Shown: in pieces, positions 53,419 to 61,038 of the stretch | Position numbering within the stretch: position 1 is the stretch's first letter | Layout of the letters: each line of letters starts with the position of its first letter | Source: CAYYKK01 sp046351395 | GTDB taxonomy: Bacteria > Myxococcota_A > Polyangia > Polyangiales > Polyangiaceae | Length of the DNA: 64,000 nt | Reading direction: 5' to 3' | Assembly: GCA_046351395.1 (NCBI GenBank) | Contig: JAXLYP010000028.1 | Span: 102,243 to 166,242, forward strand | The notes under the pieces: generated by a model | Told to the model about the DNA's origin: nothing | The model's input: the letters and a program-made list of their open reading frames with translations, nothing else | Databases searched by the model: none | Translations under genes and position numbers: made by a program

Positions 53419-53780
53419 CGGTCACTCGCCTTGGGGAGATCCTTCGTGATCTTCTCGAGCTGCTCGATCTTCTCGTTGAGGAAGTCGCGCAGAGCACGGG
53501 CGACGTCGGGGGTCATCATCGCGTTGATCTCGAGCTCTCTATAGATGCTCGTCCGACTGACGCGCACCGCGCCGATCTCGGGGCCAAGCATCCCCTGCTC
53601 CGTGACCTCGTGCGTGACGGTCTTGGGAACGGGCAAGCGCTCGCTATAGAAGGCGAGCTGGATCAAGCCCTGCGGCGTGGGACCGCCGAACACGCCGTCC
53701 ACGTGGATCGTTCGGAAGAAGTGGCTCTTCTCGAAATCGAAGCGGATCTGTGTCGGTGCTTTCGTTTCCTCGGACATCAT
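53415..53780 (-). CDS. Hypothetical cassette protein (DUF3467-like?)
   Basis: A 121-residue soluble protein. RFDFEKSHFFRTIHVDG and the C-terminal EINAMMTPDVARALRDFLNE are reminiscent of DUF3467, a small beta-then-helix protein of unknown function; this resemblance is weak. Two start codons stand in tandem (53,780 and 53,777); GAGG fits the second better, so the true start may be 53,777. It is the first gene of the three-gene cassette and is divergent from the 257-residue gene. Confidence 0.6.
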   Translation of the reverse strand: MMSEETKAPTQIRFDFEKSHFFRTIHVDGVFGGPTPQGLIQLAFYSERLPVPKTVTHEVTEQGMLGPEIGAVRVSRTSIYRELEINAMMTPDVARALRDFLNEKIEQLEKITKDLPKASDR

Positions 53781-54253
53781 GACCTCTTCGGGCTCGCCAG
53801 CCGTCGCAGCCTAGCAAGTCCGGCGGGCCCTTGGCGCGCTGTCCCCGCCGAAAAATGGTGCGCCGCTCACAAGCAGGGCGGCGGAGCGCGCGCCGATGCG
53901 CGGACGCGCTTGATTTCCCCCGGCCCGCTGGTAGGGGACCGGCTGCATCGACTCCAGCGCGTGATCCCCGCCCGAGCGCCTCTCCGCGCGTTGGACCGCG
54001 CTCACGAGCGGCGCAGACGCGAGCTCGAGCGTGGTCGATCGCGGGCCGCGAGGATGGGGAGGCTGGCGTCTCCGCAGGAGAGCACGAACCTCGATCGCGC
54101 TGCGCTGCCGGGGCGTCATCTGGTCGGCGGTGACCCAGGGTCGAGCCTCGCCGGGGCGACGCGCTGTCATCGCGCGAAATCGTGAATGGATGCGGCTCCG
54201 ATAAATTTTCCGCCCGCGCGCACTTTGCGCGCCCCAAGAAAGGGCGGGACGAC
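53781..54253. other. 473-base divergent intergenic region with right direct repeat
   Basis: No convincing gene. It contains the right copy of the 33-bp direct repeat and a hairpin CGCGCGC-ACTTT-GCGCGC near 54,220. Promoters for both divergent units must lie here. A minus-strand open frame crosses the whole stretch but its composition is that of a shadow. Confidence 0.45.
54158..54190 (+). repeat. Right 33-bp direct repeat flanking the three-gene cassette
   Basis: The same 20-base GACGCGCTGTCATCGCGCGA followed by AAT and CGTGAATGGA; three mismatches to the copy at 51,947-51,979. It lies 64 bases before the next gene, so it may also overlap its promoter region. Confidence 0.7.
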
Positions 54254-55027
54254 ATGGCTGACGAAGACGACTACACGGACGAGACCCTCGAGAGCACGCC
54301 CACACGCGTCACGCAGTTCCTCGCCGGCATCGGCGCGGAGCCCGGCGCGCGCACGACGCTGTTCGAGCTTGGGAGCATGCAGAGCGAGGATCTCACTGAA
54401 GGTCGAGATCTCCTCTTCGCATGCCTCGCGGCGCCGAGCCCCCCGGGAGCGGATCCCCTGTCGCCCGACGCGAAGAAGACGCGCGCCGCGATCGCCGAGA
54501 TCGATCAGTGGGACGAGCCGAACTTCGCGCGCTACGGCGCGGCGTTGAAGCGCTCGTTCCCCGCCCAGTGGGACTACGTCTTCGAGGGCGGATCGCTCAA
54601 AGCGTCCACCGGGCCGAAGGCGGTCGCGGGCGTGCAGACGTTCCTCGCGCGCATCGACGCGCTCGAGAGCGGGAGCGACAAGGCGCGCGCAGCCACCAAG
54701 GACGACGACGCGAAGGCGGTCGCGCTGCTTGCGAAGCGCGGCCTCAAGACGGAGGTCCGCGCCGCCCTCGGCGAGCAAGTGAAGATCGCCCTCGGCCCGA
54801 CCGCGCCCGTACCCACGGTGGAGGCGTCGCCCGAGGAGCGTCACGAGAAGCTGGTCGCCCTACGCGCGTGGTTCGACGAGTGGTCCGCGGTGGCGCGCGC
54901 GGTGATCAAGAAGCGCGCGCAGCTGATTCGCCTCGGGCTGGCGAGCCGGAGAATGAAGGAGAGCGAGCCCGAGCCGCCCGCGGGCGGGGACGTCCCGGTG
55001 GCAGGCGGCGGAGCCCCGCCGAAGTAG
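54254..55027 (+). CDS. Hypothetical helical protein
   Basis: A 257-residue acidic helical protein of a type common but unnamed in Myxococcota. It starts MADEDDYTDETLESTPTRVT and contains VTQFLAGIGAEPGARTTLFE, then WDEPNFARYGAALKRSFPAQ and a C-terminal Gly/Pro tail. No catalytic motif or membrane segment is seen. ATG 54,254 follows a reasonable GGGCGGGA. A strong hairpin and T-run 97 bases downstream terminate it. No function can be inferred from its neighbours. Confidence 0.7.
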   Translation: MADEDDYTDETLESTPTRVTQFLAGIGAEPGARTTLFELGSMQSEDLTEGRDLLFACLAAPSPPGADPLSPDAKKTRAAIAEIDQWDEPNFARYGAALKRSFPAQWDYVFEGGSLKASTGPKAVAGVQTFLARIDALESGSDKARAATKDDDAKAVALLAKRGLKTEVRAALGEQVKIALGPTAPVPTVEASPEERHEKLVALRAWFDEWSAVARAVIKKRAQLIRLGLASRRMKESEPEPPAGGDVPVAGGGAPPK

Positions 55028-55123
55028 TCCTGAGACCATCGACGCGGCCGGGAAGGTCATCGACGCCGTTTCGGCGCTTGCGATGCCCGCTTTTGGCCGA
55101 CTTTTGGGGCCGGGAAACCCTCG

Positions 55124-55167
55124 ATGACGCGGTGGAGCACCGCGTCATGAAATTCTCGGCCTTTTTT
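55124..55167 (+). terminator. Intrinsic terminator
   Basis: ATGACGCGGTG (55,124-55,134), loop GAG, CACCGCGTCAT (55,138-55,148): a perfect 11-bp stem, then a run of six T at 55,162-55,167. It probably ends transcription of the 257-residue gene. Confidence 0.65.
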
Positions 55168-55179
55168 GGGGGTCCGATC

Positions 55180-55326
55180 GCTTCAATCCGGCGTCGATGA
55201 CCTCCGAGGCGGCGTCGCTAGCTTCAATCGCGCGTCGCTGACCCTCCGGAGCGCGTCGATGGCTTCAATCCGGCGTCGCTGGCTCCCCAGAGCACGTCGC
55301 TGGGTTCAATCACCGGTCGGTGAGCC
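55180..55326 (+). repeat. Degenerate 41-bp tandem repeat (3.5 units)
   Basis: Three units of exactly 41 bases start at 55,180, 55,221 and 55,262, each with GCTTCAATC, followed by GGCGTCG or CGCGTCG near positions 11-17 and again a -CGTCG- near 34-39. A fourth partial unit (GGTTCAATC) starts at 55,303. Units differ from each other at several places. There are no spacers, so it is a minisatellite, not a CRISPR array. It lies between the terminator and the kinase operon promoter. Confidence 0.75.
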
Positions 55327-55486
55327 GCTCCGCCGGTCGAAAAGGTGTGCCGCACGCACGTCGAGGGGGGTCGACATCACGCACGGCACGCGCGGAGCCT
55401 AGCGCAACCACCGACCCGAATCACCCGCGTCGAGAAGCAACAGCTGTCCGAGTTTTCGGCGACCGACCGAGAAGCGGGTATCCACC

Positions 55487-56692
55487 ATGGAACCCCACGC
55501 CCGGCTGATCGCCGAACTCGAGGACACGCCCTACCGACTCGTCCGTCCGCTCGCGCGCGGCGCGATGGGGGAGGTCGTGATCGTGGAGCACCGCGACCTC
55601 GGAGACCCACGCGTCATGAAGATCCTCCGCGCGGATCTCGCGCCCCAAGCGAGTGACACCCTCGCCGCTCGGCTCCGGGCGGAGGCGCGGCTCCTCACGC
55701 GCCTCGTCCACCCGAACCTCGTGCGCGTCCTCGACTTCGGGCGTCTGCCGTCCAATCGCGCGTTCCTCCTCTCGGAGCTCCTCGACGGTGAGCCGCTGTC
55801 CGCGCTGATCAAGCGCGAGGCCCCGCTCCCGATGGCGATCGCCGTGCGCCTCGCGCGGGAGACCCTCGCCGGGCTCGCGGTGGTGCACACCGCCGGGATC
55901 GTCCATCGCGACATCAAGCCCGACAACCTCTTCGTAACCAAGGACGGGTTGCTGAAGATCCTCGACTTCGGCGTGGCCAAGGTCCTCACACACGACGCGA
56001 AGGAGGCTGCCGGCACGTTCGCCCCCACCGCCACGGCGATGATCGTCGGCACCCCGGCCTACATCTCGCCGGAGCAAATCCGCGCCACGGGCGTCGACGC
56101 GCGCGCGGATCTCTACGCCGTGGGGTGTGTGCTCTACGCCATGCTCTCGGGGCGCGCACCCTTCCGGGCGGCGACGCAGATCGACCTGATGCGGGCCCAC
56201 CTCTACGAAGCCCCGAGGCCCATCGACGGTCTCGATCCTGGGCTCCAGAGGGTGATGCTCCGCGCCCTCGCCAAGGAGCCCGCCGACAGGTTCACCTCTG
56301 CGGACGACATGCGTTCCGCGCTCGCCTCCGCGCTCTCGAGCGCGGTCCTCTCGCCGCGCGGGGGGACGCTCCGAATCGAGCTCCCGACCGTCGAGTCAGT
56401 CCCCCGCCCTCCGACGCTCGCGTCGGATCGGGATGAGGACACGGGCGTCGGCACGCGGTGGGAGGGCCGCTTCGAGCCTGCAGCTCCAGTCGTCGCGATC
56501 GCTACCTCCCCCGTCCCGGATCCGATCGCCGACGCGGCCGGCGAACCCGGCGAACCAACAGTGCTCTACGTGCCGACGCCGGCACCCTCGCGCGCTCGCA
56601 GATCGGCGCCGCCAGCGCTCATCGCGCTGTTGCTGCTCCTCCTCGCGCTGGTTGCGATCCTCGTCGCCCTCCGCGTAGGTTGGTGGAGCTGA
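55487..56692 (+). CDS. Ser/Thr protein kinase, C-terminally anchored
   Basis: A 401-residue PknB-type kinase. Gly-rich loop ARGAMGEVV (23-31), ATP Lys K45 (VMKILRADL), catalytic loop HRDIKPDN (140-147), DFG at 160-162 and SPEQ at 194-197: all catalytic positions are present. A ~105-residue Pro/Ala-rich linker leads to a C-terminal TM (ALIALLLLLLALVAILVALR), so the kinase faces the cytoplasm with almost no outside domain. ATG 55,487 starts the operon that ends with the sigma factor; the next kinase starts 16 bases after its stop. Confidence 0.92.
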   Translation: MEPHARLIAELEDTPYRLVRPLARGAMGEVVIVEHRDLGDPRVMKILRADLAPQASDTLAARLRAEARLLTRLVHPNLVRVLDFGRLPSNRAFLLSELLDGEPLSALIKREAPLPMAIAVRLARETLAGLAVVHTAGIVHRDIKPDNLFVTKDGLLKILDFGVAKVLTHDAKEAAGTFAPTATAMIVGTPAYISPEQIRATGVDARADLYAVGCVLYAMLSGRAPFRAATQIDLMRAHLYEAPRPIDGLDPGLQRVMLRALAKEPADRFTSADDMRSALASALSSAVLSPRGGTLRIELPTVESVPRPPTLASDRDEDTGVGTRWEGRFEPAAPVVAIATSPVPDPIADAAGEPGEPTVLYVPTPAPSRARRSAPPALIALLLLLLALVAILVALRVGWWS

Positions 56693-56708
56693 TCGGGGGG
56701 GGCGAGGC

Positions 56709-58655
56709 GTGAGCACCGGAGACCAGAGCGAGCGCGGACCGGGCGGGACGCACAAGGTCGCGCCTCCCGTGGTCGGCGAGTCGACACCGATCGATCCCCT
56801 CCCGCGCGGCTATCTCGACTCCCTGACGGGGGACGTCCTGAACGACGTCCTCGCCGCGGCGACGGCGTCGAAGAGCGCGGGGTTCGAGGGCGCCACGCGC
56901 GGCCGCCCGCTCACCGTGCGGATGCAGCTGCCGAGGGCCGAAGACGGCGACTGGATGCGCACGACCCAGACCGATCTCGACATCCCCGAGGTCGACGGCC
57001 ACCGCCTCCACGTCGGTCAAAAGCTGGGCGACTACGTCGTCGTCGGCTTTATCGCCTCGGGCGGATTCGGCGAAATCTACAGGGTGCGCCACCACAAGAC
57101 CGGAGAGCTCCGCGCGCTCAAGATCCTCTCCGCGCTCCACGCGCGCCGCGCCGAGAGCGTGGAGCGCCTCGTGAACGAAGGCCGCACGCTCCTTCGCCTC
57201 CGCGAGATCGCCAACGTGGTCTACGTCTTCGAGATCTTCGAGACCTTCCGCGAGGGCTTCTGCATCGTCATGGAGCTCCTGAACGACGGGCGCTCGCTCG
57301 CGGACATGATCCTCGACAAATCCAGGCTGGAGCTCTCCGTCGCGCTCGAGATCATCCTGAAGGTCGCGCAGACCCTCGCCACCGTGCACAACGAGGGCGT
57401 CATCCACCGCGATCTCTCCCCCGGCAACATCTACGTCCGCGAGCGCATCGAGAACGGCGCGAAGGTCTACTACCCCCTGCTACTCGATCTCGGCTGCGCC
57501 AAGACCGCCGACGGGCCGCGCACGAGCTCCAAGGTCGCGACCGTGGGCACGTGGATGTACATCAGCCCCGAACAAGTCGGCCGCGGGGAGATCGGGCCGT
57601 GGTCCGATCTCTACTCGCTCAACACGATCCTCTATCACCTCATCGAGGGCGAGGGCTGCTTCCAGCGCCACGCGCGCCAGGCCGGCGCCGGTGAGGACTG
57701 GCTCAAGTTCGGCTACCACATCTTCGGCGTGCCCCGCGTCCCGGAGCTCATGCCCGTGGGCATCTGGAACGACTTCGTCGCGCGGAACCTGTCGAAGAAC
57801 CCGAAGGGCCGCCACGCCGACATGCTCGCGTACGCGCGCGACCTCCACGCGTTCGTCGTCGAACTCAAGACCGGCACGCTCCCGCTCGATCGGCGCATCC
57901 CCACCATCGACTCTCCGCACGCACGGGAGGCACCGCAACCGCTGCCCACGCACGCCCCCAAGGCGCGGGTCGAAGACGTCCGCCCCGCGGAGATCCACAT
58001 CGCGGACGACTGCCCGACGCCGAGCCTGCTTGTGTCGGACGGCCCGCCCGAACTCATCGGCAAACGCTTCCGAATTGGACGCCGCGTAGTGCTCGGGCGA
58101 AGGTTGCCGGACGCCGTGAAGACCGAAGCCGATCTCGCCTTCGAGATCCCGAGGATCAGCGCTCGGCACCTCGAGCTCCAGTTGATCCTCGAAGATCAGG
58201 CCGACGCGGTCTACAGCGTCACCGCGTTCGGGCCGAAGAACGGCACCGAGCTCAACGGGGTCGAAGCCTCCACCGGCGTCCTCTGCCCGCCCGGCCTCAT
58301 CCGGCTCGCCGGCATCCTCGAGCTCGAGCTGTGTGCTCCGGGCAAGCTCTCGCTCGAGCGGATGCAGCGCCCCTTCCACAAGAAGCTCGCGCGCGAACGA
58401 GAGGCGTTCGGTCTCCGAAAGACCGAGAAGGTCGTCAAATACGTCCCGCCCGCTCCCGTCCCGCCCGCAGCGGCTGACCCCGCGGGCACCAAGCCCGCCC
58501 GCACCCTGATCGACCGTTCGTCCCCCGCGGCCCCGATGCAGCCGCAGCCCGCGGCGCGCTGGACCCTCCCGATCTTCATTCTCCTCGCCATCGCGCTCAC
58601 GGTCGTCGTCATGCTCCTCCTCGTTCAACTCCACGTGATTGGCGGCGCCCGATGA
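56709..58655 (+). CDS. Ser/Thr protein kinase with FHA domain and C-terminal anchor
   Basis: A 648-residue protein. An ~105-residue N-terminal extension precedes the kinase core: Gly loop ASGGFGEIY (116-124), K138 (ALKIL), HRDLSPGN (233-240), DLG at 260-262 instead of DFG, SPEQ at 286-289. The substitution HRDLSPGN and DLG still keep the catalytic Asp and metal Asp, so activity is likely. Residues ~435-545 are an FHA phosphothreonine-binding domain (FRIGRRVVLGRRLPD, then ISARHLELQ and NGTELNG). A TM follows (FILLAIALTVVVMLLLVQL). GTG 56,709; the next gene overlaps its stop by 4 bases. It may read phosphorylation by the first kinase (inference). Confidence 0.92.
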   Translation: MSTGDQSERGPGGTHKVAPPVVGESTPIDPLPRGYLDSLTGDVLNDVLAAATASKSAGFEGATRGRPLTVRMQLPRAEDGDWMRTTQTDLDIPEVDGHRLHVGQKLGDYVVVGFIASGGFGEIYRVRHHKTGELRALKILSALHARRAESVERLVNEGRTLLRLREIANVVYVFEIFETFREGFCIVMELLNDGRSLADMILDKSRLELSVALEIILKVAQTLATVHNEGVIHRDLSPGNIYVRERIENGAKVYYPLLLDLGCAKTADGPRTSSKVATVGTWMYISPEQVGRGEIGPWSDLYSLNTILYHLIEGEGCFQRHARQAGAGEDWLKFGYHIFGVPRVPELMPVGIWNDFVARNLSKNPKGRHADMLAYARDLHAFVVELKTGTLPLDRRIPTIDSPHAREAPQPLPTHAPKARVEDVRPAEIHIADDCPTPSLLVSDGPPELIGKRFRIGRRVVLGRRLPDAVKTEADLAFEIPRISARHLELQLILEDQADAVYSVTAFGPKNGTELNGVEASTGVLCPPGLIRLAGILELELCAPGKLSLERMQRPFHKKLAREREAFGLRKTEKVVKYVPPAPVPPAAADPAGTKPARTLIDRSSPAAPMQPQPAARWTLPIFILLAIALTVVVMLLLVQLHVIGGAR

Positions 58656-59200
58656 ATCGGCCGAAGACGGAGCCCGACCTCAACCCGATCGTGCGCGCCT
58701 CCGATCTCGGGTTGGTCACGCAGCCACCGATCTCAGGGCCCCCTCTGCTCACCACCGCCCTGCCCAAGCGCCCGCCGCCGAAGGTCGCGGAGTGGGCCAT
58801 GCCCGACATCCCCGTCGAAGCCATCGGCAGAGCGTTCACCGCGGAGGATCAGCCGCGCGAAAATATTTTGCGCTGGGCTTTCCAAATCGACGACGCCGAT
58901 CCGATAGAGCGGAAAATGCTCCAGACATTGACCCGCGCCCTCGGAGAAGAGCGTGCGGCGCGCGGCTTTGCTGAAGGCGCTCGCCTGCTCCCCGATCAGA
59001 TCGCGTCCGCCTGGGACCACTTCCTCCTCGGCCACCCCGACGTCGCGCGCGACGTCGCAACCCTGCGAGGCCGCCCCGCCTGGAGGGATCTCCCGTTCGA
59101 GAAGCGCGAGCGCATGCCGTCGTCGCCGCTCATGCGAGCCGACAAGATCATCGAGTTCTTGGCCTCCGGGCGAAGCCTCCCGTCGTCGACATGGCGGTGA
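58652..59200 (+). CDS. Hypothetical operon protein
   Basis: A 182-residue soluble protein with a Pro-rich N-terminus and a helical body (NILRWAFQIDDADPIERKML, then LLPDQIASAWDHFLLGHPDV). No family is known. ATG 58,652 overlaps the kinase stop (ATGA) and its own end overlaps the next gene, so it belongs to the kinase-sigma operon. Its lack of membrane or catalytic motifs fits a cytoplasmic adaptor or kinase substrate, which is a guess. Confidence 0.65.
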   Translation: MNRPKTEPDLNPIVRASDLGLVTQPPISGPPLLTTALPKRPPPKVAEWAMPDIPVEAIGRAFTAEDQPRENILRWAFQIDDADPIERKMLQTLTRALGEERAARGFAEGARLLPDQIASAWDHFLLGHPDVARDVATLRGRPAWRDLPFEKRERMPSSPLMRADKIIEFLASGRSLPSSTWR

Positions 59201-59850
59201 TGCTGGCCGTCGCTGACGCCATCGAGCAACACGTCGAAAAGCGCAACTGCAACCCAGGGCGCTTCCTCAACGAGGAGCGCCTCGACGAGCTCATCGGCGA
59301 GCTCAACGAAGCGCAGCCGGAGATCGCCGCGCGGCCGCACGCCGAGCGCGAGCGCGTAGCGCGTCCTCTTCGAGATCCAGGCTCGAGGGAGAGCGCGATC
59401 CTCGCGGGTCAGGGGCCGCTCCGCGCCCCGTCGTCGGTCGGGCTCGCTCCCGTCATCCAGATGAAGGACGACGACGGAGCCGAGCACCCTCCAGAGGCGT
59501 TCGCGCCGCCTCGCGGAGGCCGCGCCGACGGACACCACGCAGCGCCGGTTCGCGATCCCGGTCGAGGAGCTCGCACCGCCCCCGAGCCTCCCGAGGTGAT
59601 CACGCCTCCGCCGCGAGCGATCGTCGACGACGTCGACGACGTCGACGATGTCCAGGTCGCAGCGCCACCCGCCGCGGCGATCCGGTCGGTGCCGGACCGT
59701 GGCCCGGCGTACAGACCAGCGGACGAACGAGGACGCTCGCGGCCGCGGTCGTGGTCGCACTCGCTTTGGCTTTGGTCGCGTGGGTCTGGCGGAGCTCGCA
59801 GCGCACGGACGATCCGCCCGCCATGCCCGTGCAGACCGCGACGAGCGTGA
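59191..59850 (+). CDS. Operon protein, N-terminal part before an apparent frameshift
   Basis: Reading from ATG 59,191 (or ATG 59,200, overlapping the previous stop) gives a ~70-residue helical domain (CNPGRFLNEERLDELIGELN), then a Pro/Ala/Arg-rich linker and a tandem VDDVDDVDDV at 59,623-59,652. After about 59,700 this frame degenerates to Arg/Ser/Pro-rich residues and stops at 59,850, while the frame one base back becomes a TM segment and an exported tail (next entry). One protein broken by a -1 shift between ~59,650 and 59,740 is the simplest reading. The 9-bp repeat there does not itself change frame. Confidence 0.55.
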   Translation: MAVMLAVADAIEQHVEKRNCNPGRFLNEERLDELIGELNEAQPEIAARPHAERERVARPLRDPGSRESAILAGQGPLRAPSSVGLAPVIQMKDDDGAEHPPEAFAPPRGGRADGHHAAPVRDPGRGARTAPEPPEVITPPPRAIVDDVDDVDDVQVAAPPAAAIRSVPDRGPAYRPADERGRSRPRSWSHSLWLWSRGSGGARSARTIRPPCPCRPRRA

Positions 59851-60098
59851 CGACCTCGACGGGAGCACCGAGCATGAAGGCAAGCGCAGCCGAGACGAAC
59901 AATCCACCGGTGGAGTCGTCGTCTCCCAGGGTCAAGTCGAGCGCGAGGCCCGTGCAAACGGGTTCGGTGATCCGGCCGCCACAGGTGCCAAGCGCGGTTC
60001 TGCCAGTGCCGAGCGTGGTGCCGAGCACCGGTCCTACTTCGAACGGCGGATCGAGCAGTGCGAGCTCTGGGACGGGGCTTGGCATCTTTCACAACTGA
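59751..60098 (+). CDS. Displaced C-terminal part: TM segment and Ser/Thr/Pro-rich tail
   Basis: In the frame one base behind the previous entry, translation from ~59,700 reads LAAAVVVALALALVAWVWRS, a clear TM, then a Thr/Ser/Pro/Val-rich low-complexity tail ending in GLGIFHN at 60,098. GTG 59,751 is the first start inside this frame but the natural beginning is the fused upstream domain. The layout, a soluble domain, linker, anchor and low-complexity outside part, is like the kinase at 3,389. The PEGA gene starts 11 bases later. Confidence 0.55.
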   Translation: MVALALALVAWVWRSSQRTDDPPAMPVQTATSVTTSTGAPSMKASAAETNNPPVESSSPRVKSSARPVQTGSVIRPPQVPSAVLPVPSVVPSTGPTSNGGSSSASSGTGLGIFHN

Positions 60099-60108
60099 GG
60101 GTGCGACG

Positions 60109-61038
60109 ATGAGATGGGATTGGACAGGGCTGCTGCTCGCAGGGACGCTGGTGGTGGTCGGAGGCACCGCGCTCGGTGCGCCGACAGAGCCGGATCAGGA
60201 TCGCGCTCGCGCGCTTCGTGATCAGGCGATCGCCGCAGGCGACAAGAAGGACTGGGCGACGTGCGAGGCGAAGGCGAGCGAGGCATGGGCGATCGCAAAG
60301 AGCCCTCTCACCGCGGGGCTCCTTGGTCATTGCGAGGCCGCCCTCGAGCACTACGTCGCCGCAGCGGACCACCTGGACTACGCGCTTCGCCTCGACGACA
60401 ACCCGGAGCGCCGCGCGTCGAACAAGGCTCAGCTAGAGGAGGTCAAGAAGCACGTCGGGATCCTCCTGCTCAACGTGAAGCCGACGGGAGCAACCGTCCG
60501 CATCGGGTCGAAGCCCGTCGAGCGGCAGGACGAGGAGGCGCCGATCTACGTCAGTCCCGGGCACCAGGTGATTGAGCTCTCCAGGGACGGCTATGAGCCA
60601 GGCCGCTTCGAGGCGGACGTCGCCCCCGGCCAGATGAACTCGCTCCACTTCGAGCTCAAGCCGCAAGGCGCCCCCCCGTCACCGACCAAGCCCGTGTGGC
60701 CGACAGCGCTCCTCGCGAGCGTGACCGCGGTGGGCGTTGGACTCGGCATCGGGTTCATGGTCGCGTCTGTCTCCGCCCGTGACGAGGTGTCGTCGGCGAG
60801 CTGCCCGGGCGGTCCCGAGACGTGCCCGCAGTCGGCGCTGGATGCGCTCGACCGAAACCACACGTTCAGAGCGGTTGGCATTAGCGCGCTCAGCATCGGC
60901 GCCGCGGCTGCCATCGGGTTGGTCGTTTGGCTGCCGATTCCGGCGCCCAGCGGAGGCGCGAAATCTGCCGCAATGAATGTTCTTCCGGTCGCCGGGCCCG
61001 ACTTTGGCGGCGTCGTTCTTCGAGGGAGCTTCCAATGA
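60109..61038 (+). CDS. Exported PEGA-domain membrane protein
   Basis: A 309-residue protein with a signal peptide (LLLAGTLVVVGGTALGAP). A TPR-like helical part follows (AGDKKDWATCEAKASEAWAI). Residues ~115-180 are a PEGA-type beta domain (HVGILLLNVKPTGATVRIGS, then ISPG-like YVSPGHQVIELSRDGYEPGR). Two TM segments near the C-terminus (LLASVTAVGVGLGIGFMVAS and AVGISALSIGAAAAIGLVVW) anchor it. TPR-PEGA-TM proteins are common partners of Ser/Thr kinases in myxobacteria. ATG 60,109; its stop overlaps the next ATG. Confidence 0.85.
   Translation: MRWDWTGLLLAGTLVVVGGTALGAPTEPDQDRARALRDQAIAAGDKKDWATCEAKASEAWAIAKSPLTAGLLGHCEAALEHYVAAADHLDYALRLDDNPERRASNKAQLEEVKKHVGILLLNVKPTGATVRIGSKPVERQDEEAPIYVSPGHQVIELSRDGYEPGRFEADVAPGQMNSLHFELKPQGAPPSPTKPVWPTALLASVTAVGVGLGIGFMVASVSARDEVSSASCPGGPETCPQSALDALDRNHTFRAVGISALSIGAAAAIGLVVWLPIPAPSGGAKSAAMNVLPVAGPDFGGVVLRGSFQ

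Noticed and set aside
53811..54305. A 164-residue minus-strand frame in the divergent region
   Set aside because: Arg/Ser/Pro-rich throughout and overlapping the start of the well-supported gene at 54,254; it has no ribosome site.
55180..55326. CRISPR array
   Set aside because: Units follow each other directly with no spacers of constant length, the units diverge from each other, and no cas gene is nearby.
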